Part shown: positions 46,211 through 57,836 of the stretch, one piece after another
Layout: each line of letters begins with the position of its first letter
Numbering within the stretch: position 1 is the first letter of the stretch
NCBI GenBank assembly: GCA_902728285.1
Contig: CACVBU010000262.1
Span: 310,001 to 374,000, forward strand
DNA: 64,000 bases
Source: Clytia hemisphaerica
Lineage: Eukaryota > Cnidaria > Hydrozoa > Leptothecata > Clytiidae
Direction: 5' to 3'
Position numbers and translations under genes: made by a program
The notes under the pieces: model-generated
The model's database searches: none
Told to the model about the DNA's origin: nothing
What the model saw: only the letters and a program-made list of their open reading frames with translations

Positions 46211-49099
46211 TGGAAAGAGTGTGGTAACGCTAAAACGCCCAATATGCCAACTGCCAACAGAAAGCGAGCTAGTTCCCGCGCGAGTTACGTTGTGCACTCC
46301 ATCGCAGCACTCAACGAAGTGTGTTTGAATGAATATCATTAATAGACCTTTTCGCCTTTCCATCCGCCATATTGAATTGTATGCAAAAATTATGGTGGCC
46401 GAATTGCCATGGTGAAATTCCCTTAGAAAGTATGCAAAACATATGCAAAAAGAAAGTATTAATATAAAACTTACATGCATAATTAGCATTATATTAAAGT
46501 GTAATCTTGTAGAAGAAAGATTAAATTTGCTTCTTTTGAAAACTAGAAATAATCAAATTCGCCCACTTCTTAGAACAAGCACTTCAAAAAACCATAACAT
46601 TAGACATGAACTCAAGCTGAAAAATCACCCACAAAGGTACAAAAATAATCCTTATTCGGCTGACAGTAAATTATTCTCCTGGGAATAGAACCGCCAAACG
46701 ATCAAATCAAAACATCAATCTGAAGTTTAGTTACACTTATAAAAGAGCACTCCTCCTGCACGCGCGACTTGCAAGAAACTTCTCATTTATTTATTGACCT
46801 TATTTGATACTTGATAATTACTTTTAAAAGTCAAGGAATGATGAAGATCCTTTCTGTCACCTTTCAAACTATTTTTTTCCATTCAACAGCAAAATAAACA
46901 TTTAAAACTGAAGAACCACTGTTTAGATGCGTGCCCGCGCGGCAATTTGATCAACTTCAGATTCTAAGTTCGTTTTTCGGCTTCCGGTAATTTTTTGCTC
47001 TTCACTGCTAGGGTTCACCATTTTAAAATGGCATTTTTCGCAGTCCTAGCTACCAAACCGAGAAAGTTTTTGTGGCCTAAGCCAAACCCTTCAAGGTCAT
47101 TTTGACAAAATCATCGGTTTCAAGACGTGATTTATGTAGTAAATTTTTGCTTGGGATAGAAGTTAAAGGTACGTGCACACAATGTAGCAAAACTGCTTTG
47201 CTCATGAATTCACTCAGATTCACTTCGCAATAAGAGACACTCTGAAAACCCCAAAAGAGACAGAGGGTCGTACCACCGTAAAGTTGGTCTAATATAATGT
47301 CCAACATCCGTCTTCTAATTTGGACACCCTTTTTAAATATTTCCTATCTATATAGGAAATATTTGTTAAAACGGTAATTTTTCTTCTCCTTCTTCTCCTT
47401 CTCCAAGTCTAACGCTCGGTTTTGGTCAATTTCGTGAGTTTGTACATGAGTCTCTTTTTAAATCAAGCTCCGGCGATAAAAACAGTAGGATGTTCTTTTT
47501 TCGAGGCGGAAGACGTCATTTCTCCGAGAAACGTCTGTGGTAAATACCCGTACAGCGCTCTATTCTCCTTGTCGATCGGGCAACGTCGGCCGTTTCAGAA
47601 GCGTATTCTTGATTGGACCATACTGCTTTGTTTCTAACTGTCAAAACAAAGATGGCAGAAAATAGACATTTCGCTACTTTTCTTCAATTCTTTGCTTTGG
47701 TTTATATGCTTTGATGAGTTGAATTGGATCATGATTTTTGTACGATTGTCACAAGGAATGGTCGATAGTGAAATTTTCTTAATATTCCTTTCTGGATTTG
47801 ATGTTTCGTTTACATTCTGTTGGAATGAGCTGGAATGAGAGATGATACATGCAACAATCTATTGGTCTTGGAAAAACAGGACATTTTATCAACTTTCACA
47901 GCAAACTAACTTCAATTTTGTTTGTATATTTACATAAATCGTACGAAGGCAAGTGACTGTGGATAAATCTGACCATGGTGTACCTGAAAAATTACATACT
48001 TGCAATATGAAAAAAGTTTGCACCCAACGAATGCAATGCAACAATGGGAATGGTTGATGAACTGATTTTAGCTAAAAATTTAAACATGGAGCAAAATTGA
48101 CTGGTTAATGATTGAATTTCCCTTGGTTTTTTTATATCTACAACAATGAATTAACTGCTGGGGTTAGTGACAGTTAGTGAAAACTCGTTGCGGTTATAAA
48201 TTTCAAATTTTAAAGCTGATAACCGGATCCGGAACACCGGAGATTTTCTTACCGTCAACTGCTCCAACTTGGCCACCATTTCACCGAACCTCCAAAGTCA
48301 TTAGATTAGAGTTAATGAACGGCGTATTAAAAAATGGCAAAACGATGGAGCGTTTGATGTTACTCGCGCGGCAAGTTATACACGCGTTATTTGTTAATCC
48401 CATCGGGCGATAGGCGGATAGGCAGCGGGCGTTCTCTAATTCTCCAATCGGTGCTATCAGTGAAAGTTATCGTGACATGTTATGAAAGGAAACTTTTGTG
48501 AAAAATTTGGAGATTTTCTTACACGTTCATTCAAAACGTGGAAAACTTTTGTCGTGAACTTGACATTTTCTTCCACATGCATTTAAAAAATGAAGAAAAC
48601 TCAAGTGATTTCCTGGCATGACAATTTATTTTATTTTCTGACATTTTTTTGGAAATTTCGATTGTTTCCAAGTAAATGTTTTTTCTTTTATAAGCATAAC
48701 GTTTATAAGCATATGCAGGCTCAGTTTTTGGTACCCAAACAATGGCTCTATTGTTTGAGAACAATAGAATGCTAAGCATAATGCGAGCCTGATGTAGGGG
48801 CAGACACTTGCTTATAAAAAAAAAAACATGTATGTGACATTTTTTGCTCTTGCAGCATGCTTTTGGAAATCATAAAATGGCTTCTGTTAGGGGATAATTT
48901 TTTCCTATCGACATTCTTTCAGATTATGAAATGTTTCCAAGTATATAAAAATGAGATTTTTTTTTTTTTGGCATTCTGTCGGAAAATATGAAATTGTTTC
49001 CCTGTTTTGAAAGATTTTTACTTTTTAGCACGTACATTATTTCAAAAGTTACTTTAAATTTTTACATTTTTTACAATATTTTATATATGAAAGTATAAT
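46211..49099. other. Spacer with repeat fragments, no gene seen
   Basis: 47281-47340 is a left-end fragment of the family B element at 4771. The 20-odd bases around 48805 resemble the CACGTTTTTT-type terminus at 27.1 kb. The frames here (for example 46202-46489 minus) have no protein-like features that I recognise. Confidence 0.4.
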
Positions 49100-52035
49100 G
49101 GTCGGTTTGCGTAAAAGTGGACATGAAAAAGGGTCAAAAAATTTTTTTTCTGTTGTTTGAATTTTTCATTGTAATGACGTTTTTTCTTTACCTTATGGAT
49201 TTAAGTTTCATATTCCGAAGCAGTCCTACGTGATTCTGATCTGAAAGAAAATGGCGGCTACTTCAATGTTGAAGGCACCCAAAAAATTGTCCCGTACGTA
49301 ACAATCATTAAAATTTACTATAATTTTTTTCTAAAAAGCCTGGAATACCCTTTATTGATATTTTCCACTCCTACTACATGGTTGCCATCAATTTTCAATA
49401 AAATGTAACACATAGAAAGAATTATAAGAAAAAAATTGTCAACATATTATGAATTTTTTAACGGAAAATCTTATTCTACCCCATATTAACTATGATAAAC
49501 TCTAAAATAGAAGTACATGGAACACCTAAACTGATTAAATTATAGTTTCAGCTATATATGAGGAGAAAAAAACAATAAAACACTGTAAGGTCAAGTAATC
49601 CTCAGTATAAAACAGCATCTTTAAAGCCACTGGGGGTGACAAAAAATGTCCCGTACGTAACAAAATTTTTAAAAATTGCTTGGAAGTCTGAAACTTTTCC
49701 AAGAAAACAAGGGGTTTCATAGAACAAGAATTTTTGTTGGTGTGGTAAAGCTTTGTCCCAGATGTTTTTTTCTTTTGCCCACTCCAACTACTTAAACTCT
49801 TTTTTACATGCTTTAATTTTGGCGTGCAATTCTTCCAATTTGTTTTGACTATCTGGACTGTCACCTCTGAAAGATCTTCGATTGTTAAATTAATATTGGG
49901 TAAAGTTTTTTTTATACATGATAGTTTAAACTCAGGGTTCATGCAGGTCATGCAATAAGCATGCACCCCAGTCCTCTGGCTTCGACTTAATAATATTTTC
50001 TGGAACATAGCGCCAGAATTGAGCATATGAAATTTCCTTGTCATAATTTTCCGCTTCAAACTTATGCGATAGAGTTTTTATTGATGACAATCTGTATTGC
50101 TGATTTTTATGAATTTTCTTTTCATCGGGAACAACAACAGAGTTAATGTCCTGAGTCATGAAATTTATGACCTTCTTGTGAAGAAAGGATCGGGTGTCTT
50201 CTTTGGCTTTGAGACTACTTTCCACCTTATCGAGACGTAAAGTGGACTGACTTCTAATGGAGGATTGCTTAAGGCTAATCTTTGTAGGGCGCGTCTTTTT
50301 CCATGAGGTGATACACTGTTCATGACTAATTTATCAAGGTTTACAGATTCTGGGGTTGCAGACTGACTGGTTTCATTCTCATTGAATGCCTACTGTCTTT
50401 TAAGCCTTCCGTTCTCGTTGTATGTAAGCTTAACTTTAATTTTTAAAGTGTTCCCTTCTTTTCTCATGTTTTCAGAATTTCGCTTTCTCTTTTTCTTGCC
50501 AATCAGTTTATTTTTTTGTAAAATTGATAACTCAGATGCTTGTCCCTCACTTTCTCTTTTTCTGTCCTGTTGTAATCTCTTCCTTGCTCTTTCCTTCTTG
50601 CAATACTCCTCTTTTGCCTCATCATTTTTAAGTCGTTATCTTTTCTGCTTTTCCCTGATCTTCTCTATCCTTCCTCTTTTCATCTCTTTAAATACTTCAC
50701 CTCCCAATGAATCTTTCATACGCTGTCAATGCTCTCTTACTCATTGATTGACTGGGTTCATTATTATCTTGTTTTATTCTACTTTAAAAAACAAACATAA
50801 GATTTATCATAATTTGTTTATGTTAGCAATCTAGCCTCAAATGAATATGTTACTATTGCTGATAATCATAAGTTCTTTGTTGTTACGTACGGGACAAACT
50901 TTCAAAATACTACATACACTCCTTCGCATCTCTAGGCTCTATATATCATGAAAAACAGTCAGCTAAAATTTCAAACCAATAACTTAAGAAGTCAGAGAAA
51001 CAGCTAGAGAAAAAACTAAAAGGGTTTCAGTGAAATCTCAGATTACGTTTAGCGAGTCACACTATAGATATAGATTGGACTCTGTATTACAACCTTTTGA
51101 ATTGTATTACTCCCTCACAGCTATCAATGACCCTCTCAATCACTCAACTGACTGAAAAAAGTTGTCTTGAAGGTAGGTGGTTGATAACAGCCATCATATG
51201 TTCAATAAAATTGGAAGTAAACACTAAAATATAGTTTAGAAACAGCTGGGTATTTAATAGAAATCTGTTGTTACGTACAGGACAAAGTTACGTACGGGAC
51301 AAATTTTATTTCTAAGCAGTTTTTTGGAAAAACGATGTAGACCCAGAGAATTTAGCAATAATTTTTAGAGAGGCATCTGGAAAACTTACAAAAAACTGAA
51401 AAAAAACTAATTTGAAACCAAACTTTCAGCGAGATATGCCCAATTCTATAGGTGTTACGTACGGGACATTCACGTAGAACCATCTCCAATTAGGCTCAAA
51501 TCAGTTAAAATATCTTTTATTCTATGGTTTTTACAGCAAATTTTAAATTTTAATTATGATCCACAGATATCAATTAAGAAATCTGTATGTAAATTTTTTG
51601 TCATAATGGTTTCACAAAAGATTATACCAGTTCATTCAACTAAACTGTTACGTACGGGACATAAAAGCTTGACCGTGAAGTAAAATCTCTGCCCATTTCT
51701 CCCACTAGCACTTATAAATAAAAACAAGGCAAAACATTTTACTTCAACCTATCCTTCATTGGATGATCCAACAAAAGATGCCACACAACTCAAGGATTAT
51801 GTTACAAATAAAGCTTTAAAATTAGAATTTTTTCAAAACCGTCCCGTACGTAACGCAAAATGTCCCGTACGTAACGCAATATTTCCAGATTGGTACAAAT
51901 TCTGGTGAAAAATTTTTACAGTGAGATTTTGTATATTAACAGCAACCTATAAAAACAAAAAACCAACAAATTGAAGCACTCTTATAATCCCTGTGGGTCA
52001 AACCGTCTCCATGTCCACTTTTACGCAAACCGACC
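49100..52035. mobile_element. 2.94 kb DNA transposon with repeated 15-bp motif
   Basis: Perfect 25-bp terminal inverted repeats begin GGTCGGTTTGCGTAAAAGTG (49100-49124) and are mirrored at 52011-52035. TAAT flanks both sides (49096-49099, 52036-52039), a 4-bp target duplication. Inside are nine copies of TGTCCCGTACGTAAC: forward at 49288 and 49647; inverted at 50882, 51270 (one mismatch), 51287, 51454 and 51647; forward at 51840 (one mismatch) and 51861. A broken minus-strand ORF lies at about 49602-50750. Intact ends with a broken gene indicate a formerly autonomous copy that now could move only with help from elsewhere. I could not assign the superfamily. Confidence 0.85.
49602..50750 (-). 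pseudogene. Broken ORF of the 49.1 kb transposon
   Basis: Reading the minus strand leftward from 50750 gives, with frameshifts and stops, a Lys/Arg/Glu-rich start (RKRLQQDRKRESEGQASEL around 50560-50620), then an open piece 50225-49932 with KKVINFMTQDINSVVVPDEK and ISYAQFWRYVPENI, then in another frame a Cys-containing segment (MTCMNPEFKLSCIKK), and in a third frame 49787-49602. This order (basic N-terminus, a VxxFxxxD segment, an F-rich 'P' segment and then a Cys cluster) resembles large uncharacterised repeat-encoded protein families in cnidarian and other invertebrate genomes. That comparison is from memory. No catalytic domain is visible, so the C-terminal part is probably missing. I do not offer a repaired reading. 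Confidence 0.55.
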
Positions 52036-52039
52036 TAAT

Positions 52040-53327
52040 GCAAAATATTTCATCTCATTTTAAAAATATATAAAATTTTCTTTGGTTTTCTTACTGTGAA
52101 GTATTCTCCTTTTTGTCATTCTTTCATTTTAAATATTTGCCCTTTTTGGCTATATAATATTTCTGGAAATCAGCCCTTAAAATAATAATTATATAATCAG
52201 GTCTTTTGATGTGTTCAACAACACTCTACTTGGCGGTGCGACGCCGGGTGACCGCTAGTATAATACTAAAATCAATTTAAAGTCCACCTAACGAAAATTA
52301 AAGTTCCAGCCAATTTGATTACTGAATTGTTGTTCTCAGTCGGGTTCAGCTTGGATATATTCCGTGATCCGTAGCTTTGAACCTACAGTCATCTTATGAA
52401 TAATCCTGTAAATACTGGCAATAACATAAATGGAATTTTGAAATTCTTAGGGACTTGTGTTGCTTGATGTTATCTGAGATTTAAAGCACTTTGAAATCTT
52501 TTGAGGACATCAATATTATTTTAACATTTGTAAAGGAAATATTTATCCGCATCTTTGGGGCTCTTGTTTATAGATAAGATGATAGATTTAGTTTCAATCA
52601 GCGATTCCGACCTTCCTCAGTCCTAATTGTTCCTATCTCTAACAGCCAGGGCCTCCGCCTTGGTCTTTTATAAAATTAGTTTGGATAGAATAAAAACATA
52701 ACTGATCAACACAACCAAACCTTTTGTCTTGCGTTTACTCTTTCCTTCCCAACAACTTTTGTTTTTGGTTATGCAGGTTTTAAAATCCACAAGAAATGAA
52801 CCTCTAATAGCTTTATCTGAATAAATCTGGTTGAAAACCTTTTGTCAGGTTTTATCCACGTGGTGAACAGGTTTCCCTGATTTCCCAATAATTAAAAATT
52901 GGAACTGTCCTGTGGGCGCGGGTGGGCGTACCGCCATCGCAAAATATTTTTCGTGAACATTTACCGTATTCTAACGCTAATATAATCTAGATAGGAAACA
53001 AATATTAAATGTGAATTATCATATTATTTGAATTATATTAAATTAAGTTTTTCGAGAGCTTTCAGATTCTATAATTGGTTTTGGCCAAAAATGAGTTTGA
53101 AATTTCCATAAAAATTGGATTGGGCCCTTGGGCTCTAGCCTAGGTTTTCAATAAATGGGTCCAAAAATAAGGGCAATCCTTAAATTTTTTCTGGGCCGCC
53201 CTTCTAATATCAATCCATAGGGTATTAGGCATGTCTGGTCCAAATTTGGCGCTTTGTTCCAATTTTGCACATTTTTTGATGTTTTTTGTTATGAACCGGG
53301 CCTACTTTAAATGCCCCATATGACTTA
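52040..53327. other. Spacer without recognised features
   Basis: AT-rich sequence with no long frame, no clear inverted repeat and no relation to other parts of the window that I could see. Confidence 0.35.
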
Positions 53328-53884
53328 GCCTGGGTATCCAGACTCAAAATTTCAGAAAAAAAGTCTTACCTCAACATACAAAGTTTATAAAATATTAGAG
53401 TCTGTGTAACTAAAAAAGTCTGATACAGTTTGTTTGATATTGTATGTGAGTGAACCCTTGTTGACAGAATCTAAAAACTTTGGAAACCCAGGCAGACACA
53501 CATAATTACTTACCATAAAATCTCTTTTTATACAAACTCAAAAGCCTTTCAAAACTACTTTAAACTACATCCAAACGTCAGCCACATAAAGGCTCCTTTC
53601 CATCAGCAATTTTGTTTAGAAATGAACCTGTGTTTTCATTTTATATTTGTTTATCTTTTTTTGTAATGTCAGCTTTTTTCATAAATTATGCACGCGCATC
53701 GTAAAATATCGAAAACACCGCAAAAAATTCTGCTCAGTGACTGGGCGCGTACTGAATAATTAGATACACTCGCATATGCAGGGGCAGATATCCCTGCAGA
53801 GGAGTTAGTTGGACCAGACCGTAAACCAGAAACATGATCTTAAAAAAACTAGACAATGAAATAGTTTACGGTCTGGATAGGGCA
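53328..53884. mobile_element. TIR element (MITE), family D copy 2, inverted
   Basis: It begins GCCTGGGTATCCAGACTCAA and runs as the reverse complement of 7933-8520, including the AACCCTTGTTGACAGA and GTTTACGGTCTGGAT blocks. It lacks the hairpin present at 8222-8410 but has about 120 extra bases near 53640-53790. The right terminus is damaged (GTCTGGATAGGGC instead of a full mirrored end). Confidence 0.65.
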
Positions 53885-55293
53885 TATGATTATATGTATG
53901 CAAGCAGATAGAAGTTTACACAAATATTATAAAACCAACTAAGTATTTTAAGAAGAAATATAAAAACAATAAAAGATCAAACTTCATAATGCAAAAAGAA
54001 ATACTTACAAAACATTAGAAATCTGTTCTTAAAGATCATTTTCTACTGCTTTCTGTTTCAACACCATTAAAAAATTCAACAAAGACAGAGTAAACGCACC
54101 AAATTTTAAAAGCACACAAATTGAAAGTAGTATTTATGACCTCGTACTTTCTTTCCATTGCAAGAAAATATCAAAAAACCTGTTTTGATCTACGAGTTCC
54201 AGCACAACATTAAAAGCAAGTATTTTCCTACTATATAAATCAGAGGTTTCAGATCATTGTTTGGATTTGAAATATGACGTCATCTATTCCCAAGGGAATA
54301 ATTTACCATCAGCCAAATAAGGATTATTATTTTTTTGTACCTTCACTGCTGATTTTTCAGCTTGAGTTTATGTCTCATATTATGATTCAATGAAGGGCTG
54401 GTTCTAAAGAGATAAAAGAATATGATTATCTTTGGTTTTCAAGAGAATTTTTCTCTAAATCCCAAATCAAGGTAAATGTGCACTAAAACTAAGCTACTTA
54501 GAATCAGGGGTATGTAATAGCGGAGCTGGATAATGCACATTTGAAAAAGCCTTGACATCAAGAGGGTCTGTAAAACAAATCGGCGAATGACAATTCAAAA
54601 AAATTAAAAACATTGTTTTCATTAGTAAAATTATAAGAAATTTTGTCTATTAGATTATAAATAGCAATTTTTCATCTGAAATACCGCGCTACACCTCTGC
54701 CTCACTTTCTAACTGATATTTTCAGAAAGTGAGTCGGTATGTCTGGTTATGGAAAAAAATTCAAGTCAATTGAAACAGTATTTGTCAAAATATTTCCATC
54801 CAAAATTTTTAAAGAGGAATTATGAAAGCTTCATTCATAACACACGCTGAAAAGATTAGATTTCATTCGCAAGGAAGTTTTTGGGGTATCTTCTGCAAAT
54901 ATTATTTCGATGAAAAGTGGGAACATCATAGCAAAATATGTGAAGACGTACTGCATGACTACTTTGTCTTCTTCATTTTTCTTATAAAAGCAGAACACTC
55001 AAGGGGACAGAGATGGATTTCTATTATGAACAGTTTACAATAGAAAAGACAAAGAAGCAATCCGCTAAGGAATTCTCATCCAGCGCCGCTATTACATATC
55101 CCTGTTAGAATTATATAAATGAGACTCTTTTTTTGACAGCTGAAAATATTATTTAAAAATTAAATAAACATGGGGGTCCTAACAAGGTCTGAAAAAGTTA
55201 ACAAGCAGGTTGTCTGTCAAGAGTAGTTTGAATGAAATAGCTGGTCTGTTTTCAATAATAGAGACAAATCCCAAAGCTATTGAAAATTGAAGG
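53885..55293. other. Spacer upstream of the C11orf68 homolog
   Basis: No gene recognised. The frame at 54822-55043 (plus, 73 codons) has ordinary composition but no domain, no splice context and no relatives that I know. The promoter of the downstream gene should lie at the right edge, but no clear element can be named. Confidence 0.35.
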
Positions 55294-56292
55294 ATGGCTT
55301 CTGGTGAAAGTGTAAATACTTCTGAATTTTATGCGCAACAAGCAAAGACTACTGATGATGCTGCTTCAATAGCATTTGTTGTTGGAAAGAATAAATATCC
55401 CTTAGATGAATGGTTGAAAAGGAACAAGCCTTCAAATGTCCGTAGGTAAGGTTGGCCTTCAAAATTTATCATGGCCTGTTCACTTACAATATGCAAACAG
55501 AAAAATGTTGAAAACAATCTTACTAATCAAGTCAAGTACTTCTTAAGATGAAAATTAGATACATAATATAAAGGATGTATAAATAATGTTTTTCAACTGA
55601 CTAACCATGGCCTGAACCTAGTGCAAGATGACAGAAAACCAATATTTTAAGACATGTTTTTCTTACTTGTCCGACTTATGATTCAGTCTTATCTATCAGT
55701 TCAAATATCTTCAAATTTATCAAGCAATCCTTATTTTTATAGTTTGCATTTTTTTAGGGATCAAGGATTTGGCTGGATCTGGGTGTTACGTCCAGAAGAT
55801 GACAATAATGACAATAATGAAGATTTTGACCCAGATAAAATGATGGATGAATGGCAGAAAGTAAATGCTTCTGAAAGCATTAACATCACTAAAGAATATG
55901 TTTTTGAACTAGCACGCAAACATAAATGTACATCAGGAAAATGGTTAGTAACAACCAGACCTGGTATAGAAACTGACCGACTGTGGGCTATCATTGCAAA
56001 AGGAATTGTTAATGGGGAAACATTGGCTAGGCATGCTAAAGTGAGTGCACATGAGGGACCAGATATTAGACATGTTTTCTGTATTTATAATGATAACTTT
56101 TTAGATAAAGATCAAGTTATGGAGAATGAAAGAACAATTAGGGAATTAGGAATCAAACGTGCTTTGACATACAAACCAGATGTTTACACATATTTAGGTA
56201 TTTATCGAAAGAATCGCTGGAAGATTCGACCAACCATTTATACAAGCAATTGGGACATTTTGAAGAAAGGAACAATTATCAAAGAGACATAA
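55294..56292 (+). CDS. C11orf68: UPF0696 family protein, C11orf68 (BLES03) homolog
   Basis: Two exons, 55294-55445 and 55758-56292, with a GT-AG intron of 312 bases; 687 nt, 228 residues. The second exon contains the family's strongest signature, TYKPDVYTYLGIYRKNRW at about 188-205, and the upstream strings SGKWLVTTRPG and HVFCIYNDNFLDKD, which align with human C11orf68 (SGKWLMHLAPG, VICVYTDDFTD). The N-terminal region is shorter than in human (228 against about 290) and lacks the Gly/Ala-rich leader. The acidic patch DDNNDNNEDFDPD at about 62-74 is local to this species. Biochemical function is unknown; the fold is related to DUF1917 proteins and resembles an eIF4E-like fold, from memory. 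A poly(A) signal AATAAA at 56304-56309 follows the stop closely. Confidence 0.9.
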
Positions 56293-56303
56293 TTTTCATA
56301 TCA

Positions 56304-56309
56304 AATAAA
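56304..56309 (+). terminator. Polyadenylation signal of the C11orf68 homolog
   Basis: AATAAA 12 bases after the stop codon TAA, in an AT-rich context. It is close for a 3' UTR, but no other signal is nearer. Confidence 0.5.
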
Positions 56310-56433
56310 TCATATTATTTAATATAAACCAGGGGGTTTTGATTTAGGTCGGCCACTGTATTTCTACAACATTTAGTTTCTGACAGGTGTCATATTTTTA
56401 TGTATAACTACATAGATATTATTAACTACATAG

Positions 56434-56478
56434 AGTTTACCCCCACCCCCCCCCTCAACTGTAGTTGGGGGGGGGTTT
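56434..56478. repeat. C-run/G-run hairpin
   Basis: A run of ten Cs and then TCAACTGTAGTTG is followed by nine to ten Gs, so the segment folds on itself with a G:C stem. It stands out in AT-rich DNA. The G-run by itself could not form a canonical G-quadruplex with loops. Confidence 0.6.
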
Positions 56479-56692
56479 GCTGATTTGCACTTCCGAAGTT
56501 TAGGTGGGACTTTTGGGTGATATCTTCCATGTGCTTGATTAATTGTCTAGCTTTTATAAGTCAAATTATCAAACTTTTTTTGTGTTTTACTGAAACATTT
56601 CTATGTAACTTACTTTTTAGTAGAACTTTTAAATTTTGTTAACTATTTTAAAGATAATAACATATTATCTAGTATACTATGCTAATCATATA

Positions 56693-56963
56693 CTCTCGGG
56701 TACCTAATAGCCGTCCCCCCCGCTAATTAATTTTTCGAAAATTTTCCACCCAGGACATTCTTATTCCAACCCCCCCGCTTATTAATTTTTGGGAAAATGT
56801 TTTTGAAAGTTCCCTCTTTTGTCCTAATTCTGCTGAATTAGCCTACTTTTCAAAAATTTTCCAACCAGGACATTTTTATTCCAACCCCCCCGCTTATTAA
56901 GTTTTGAGATTTTTTCCAATCCCCCGCTTATTCCAAACCCCCCGGCTATTAGGTACCCGAGAG
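56693..56963. mobile_element. TIR element (MITE) with TA target site, family F
   Basis: A perfect inverted repeat, CTCTCGGGTACCTAATAGCC at 56693 and GGCTATTAGGTACCCGAGAG ending at 56963, is flanked by TA (56691-56692, 56964-56965). The interior is a tandem of TTATTCCAACCCCCCCGCTT and TTTTCCAACCAGGACATT-type blocks, three units or so. It lies between the C11orf68 homolog and NDUFA12. Confidence 0.75.
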
Positions 56964-57425
56964 TACTTCGTTGAAAAAACAAGCTATTTTGTGTTACCTT
57001 AATTCTTTTTTAGATTTTGTTTTGAATTTTTCTACCTAAAGTGCTGTGACTTAGGGTCATTGGCTTTATGTGGAAGTTTTAAGTAGTGGTGGGATCTCAT
57101 TTTTTTGGTGGGACCTGGAATCCCCTTCTACACTATGAACGTTGAGCTAGATTGTGCTCTTGTTGAAAAGTTAGATTTTATGGTTATTTTATAAATTATT
57201 TCTTCATGTTATAGAAATTAAAAAAAAAAACAGATCTGTAATTTGTTATGAAAACATATTGAAACTAATGTAGCGATGTTTATTCGGGTCGGCTCTCCTC
57301 AGGCTTGTGTAATCAGTAATATAAAATCGGAACTTTTTAAGTTCCTTAGAGTTTCTGACATGCAATAAATAAAACTCTTTTCCTTTTTAAGAAAAGAATA
57401 ATACAAAAAATACTAAAGTAAAATA

Positions 57426-57836
57426 ATGTCTGGTATTGCAAATTGGATACGTCACCAGCAATATGTTTTAAAGCATGTTGGTGGCTACCAGAATGCATTT
57501 CGAAGATTGTTACGCGAAGGCAATGTCAGGACAGGAGAATTGATCGGTGAAGATAAATATGGTAATAAATATTTTGAAAACAAAACCTATTTCATGGGTA
57601 GAAGTCGATATGTGGAATTTCCTTATGAAGGGAGACTGGAATTTGATGGATCTCAGGTTCCACCTGAGTGGCACCGATGGATGCATAACATGACAGATGA
57701 ACCACCAAGTACCCATCCACCAACACCCAGAAAATTTATTATTGATCATAAAAAGAACATGTCAGGTACCAAAGATGAATATGTACCATATTCTACTACT
57801 CGACCAAAAGTTGAATTCTGGAAACCTGCCAATTAA
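57426..57836 (+). CDS. NDUFA12: NADH dehydrogenase (complex I) accessory subunit NDUFA12
   Basis: 136 residues in one exon (human about 145). NDUFA12 (B17.2) is a supernumerary subunit of mitochondrial complex I at the peripheral arm, needed for late assembly steps. Family hallmarks are all here: IGEDKYGNKYFE at 40-51, a GRSRYVEF stretch at 58-65, VPPEWHRWMHNMTDEPP at 78-94, and YVPYSTTRPKV at 119-129 near the end. The N-terminus lacks an obvious cleavable presequence, as in other species. A splice acceptor-like CTTTTCCTTTTTAAG ends at about 57391, so a 5' UTR intron is possible. Same strand as the C11orf68 homolog about 1.1 kb upstream, separated by a MITE. Confidence 0.93.
   Translation: MSGIANWIRHQQYVLKHVGGYQNAFRRLLREGNVRTGELIGEDKYGNKYFENKTYFMGRSRYVEFPYEGRLEFDGSQVPPEWHRWMHNMTDEPPSTHPPTPRKFIIDHKKNMSGTKDEYVPYSTTRPKVEFWKPAN

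Noticed and set aside
45928..46257. 109-codon minus-strand frame
   Set aside because: It lies entirely in the TIR element with the tRNA-like core.
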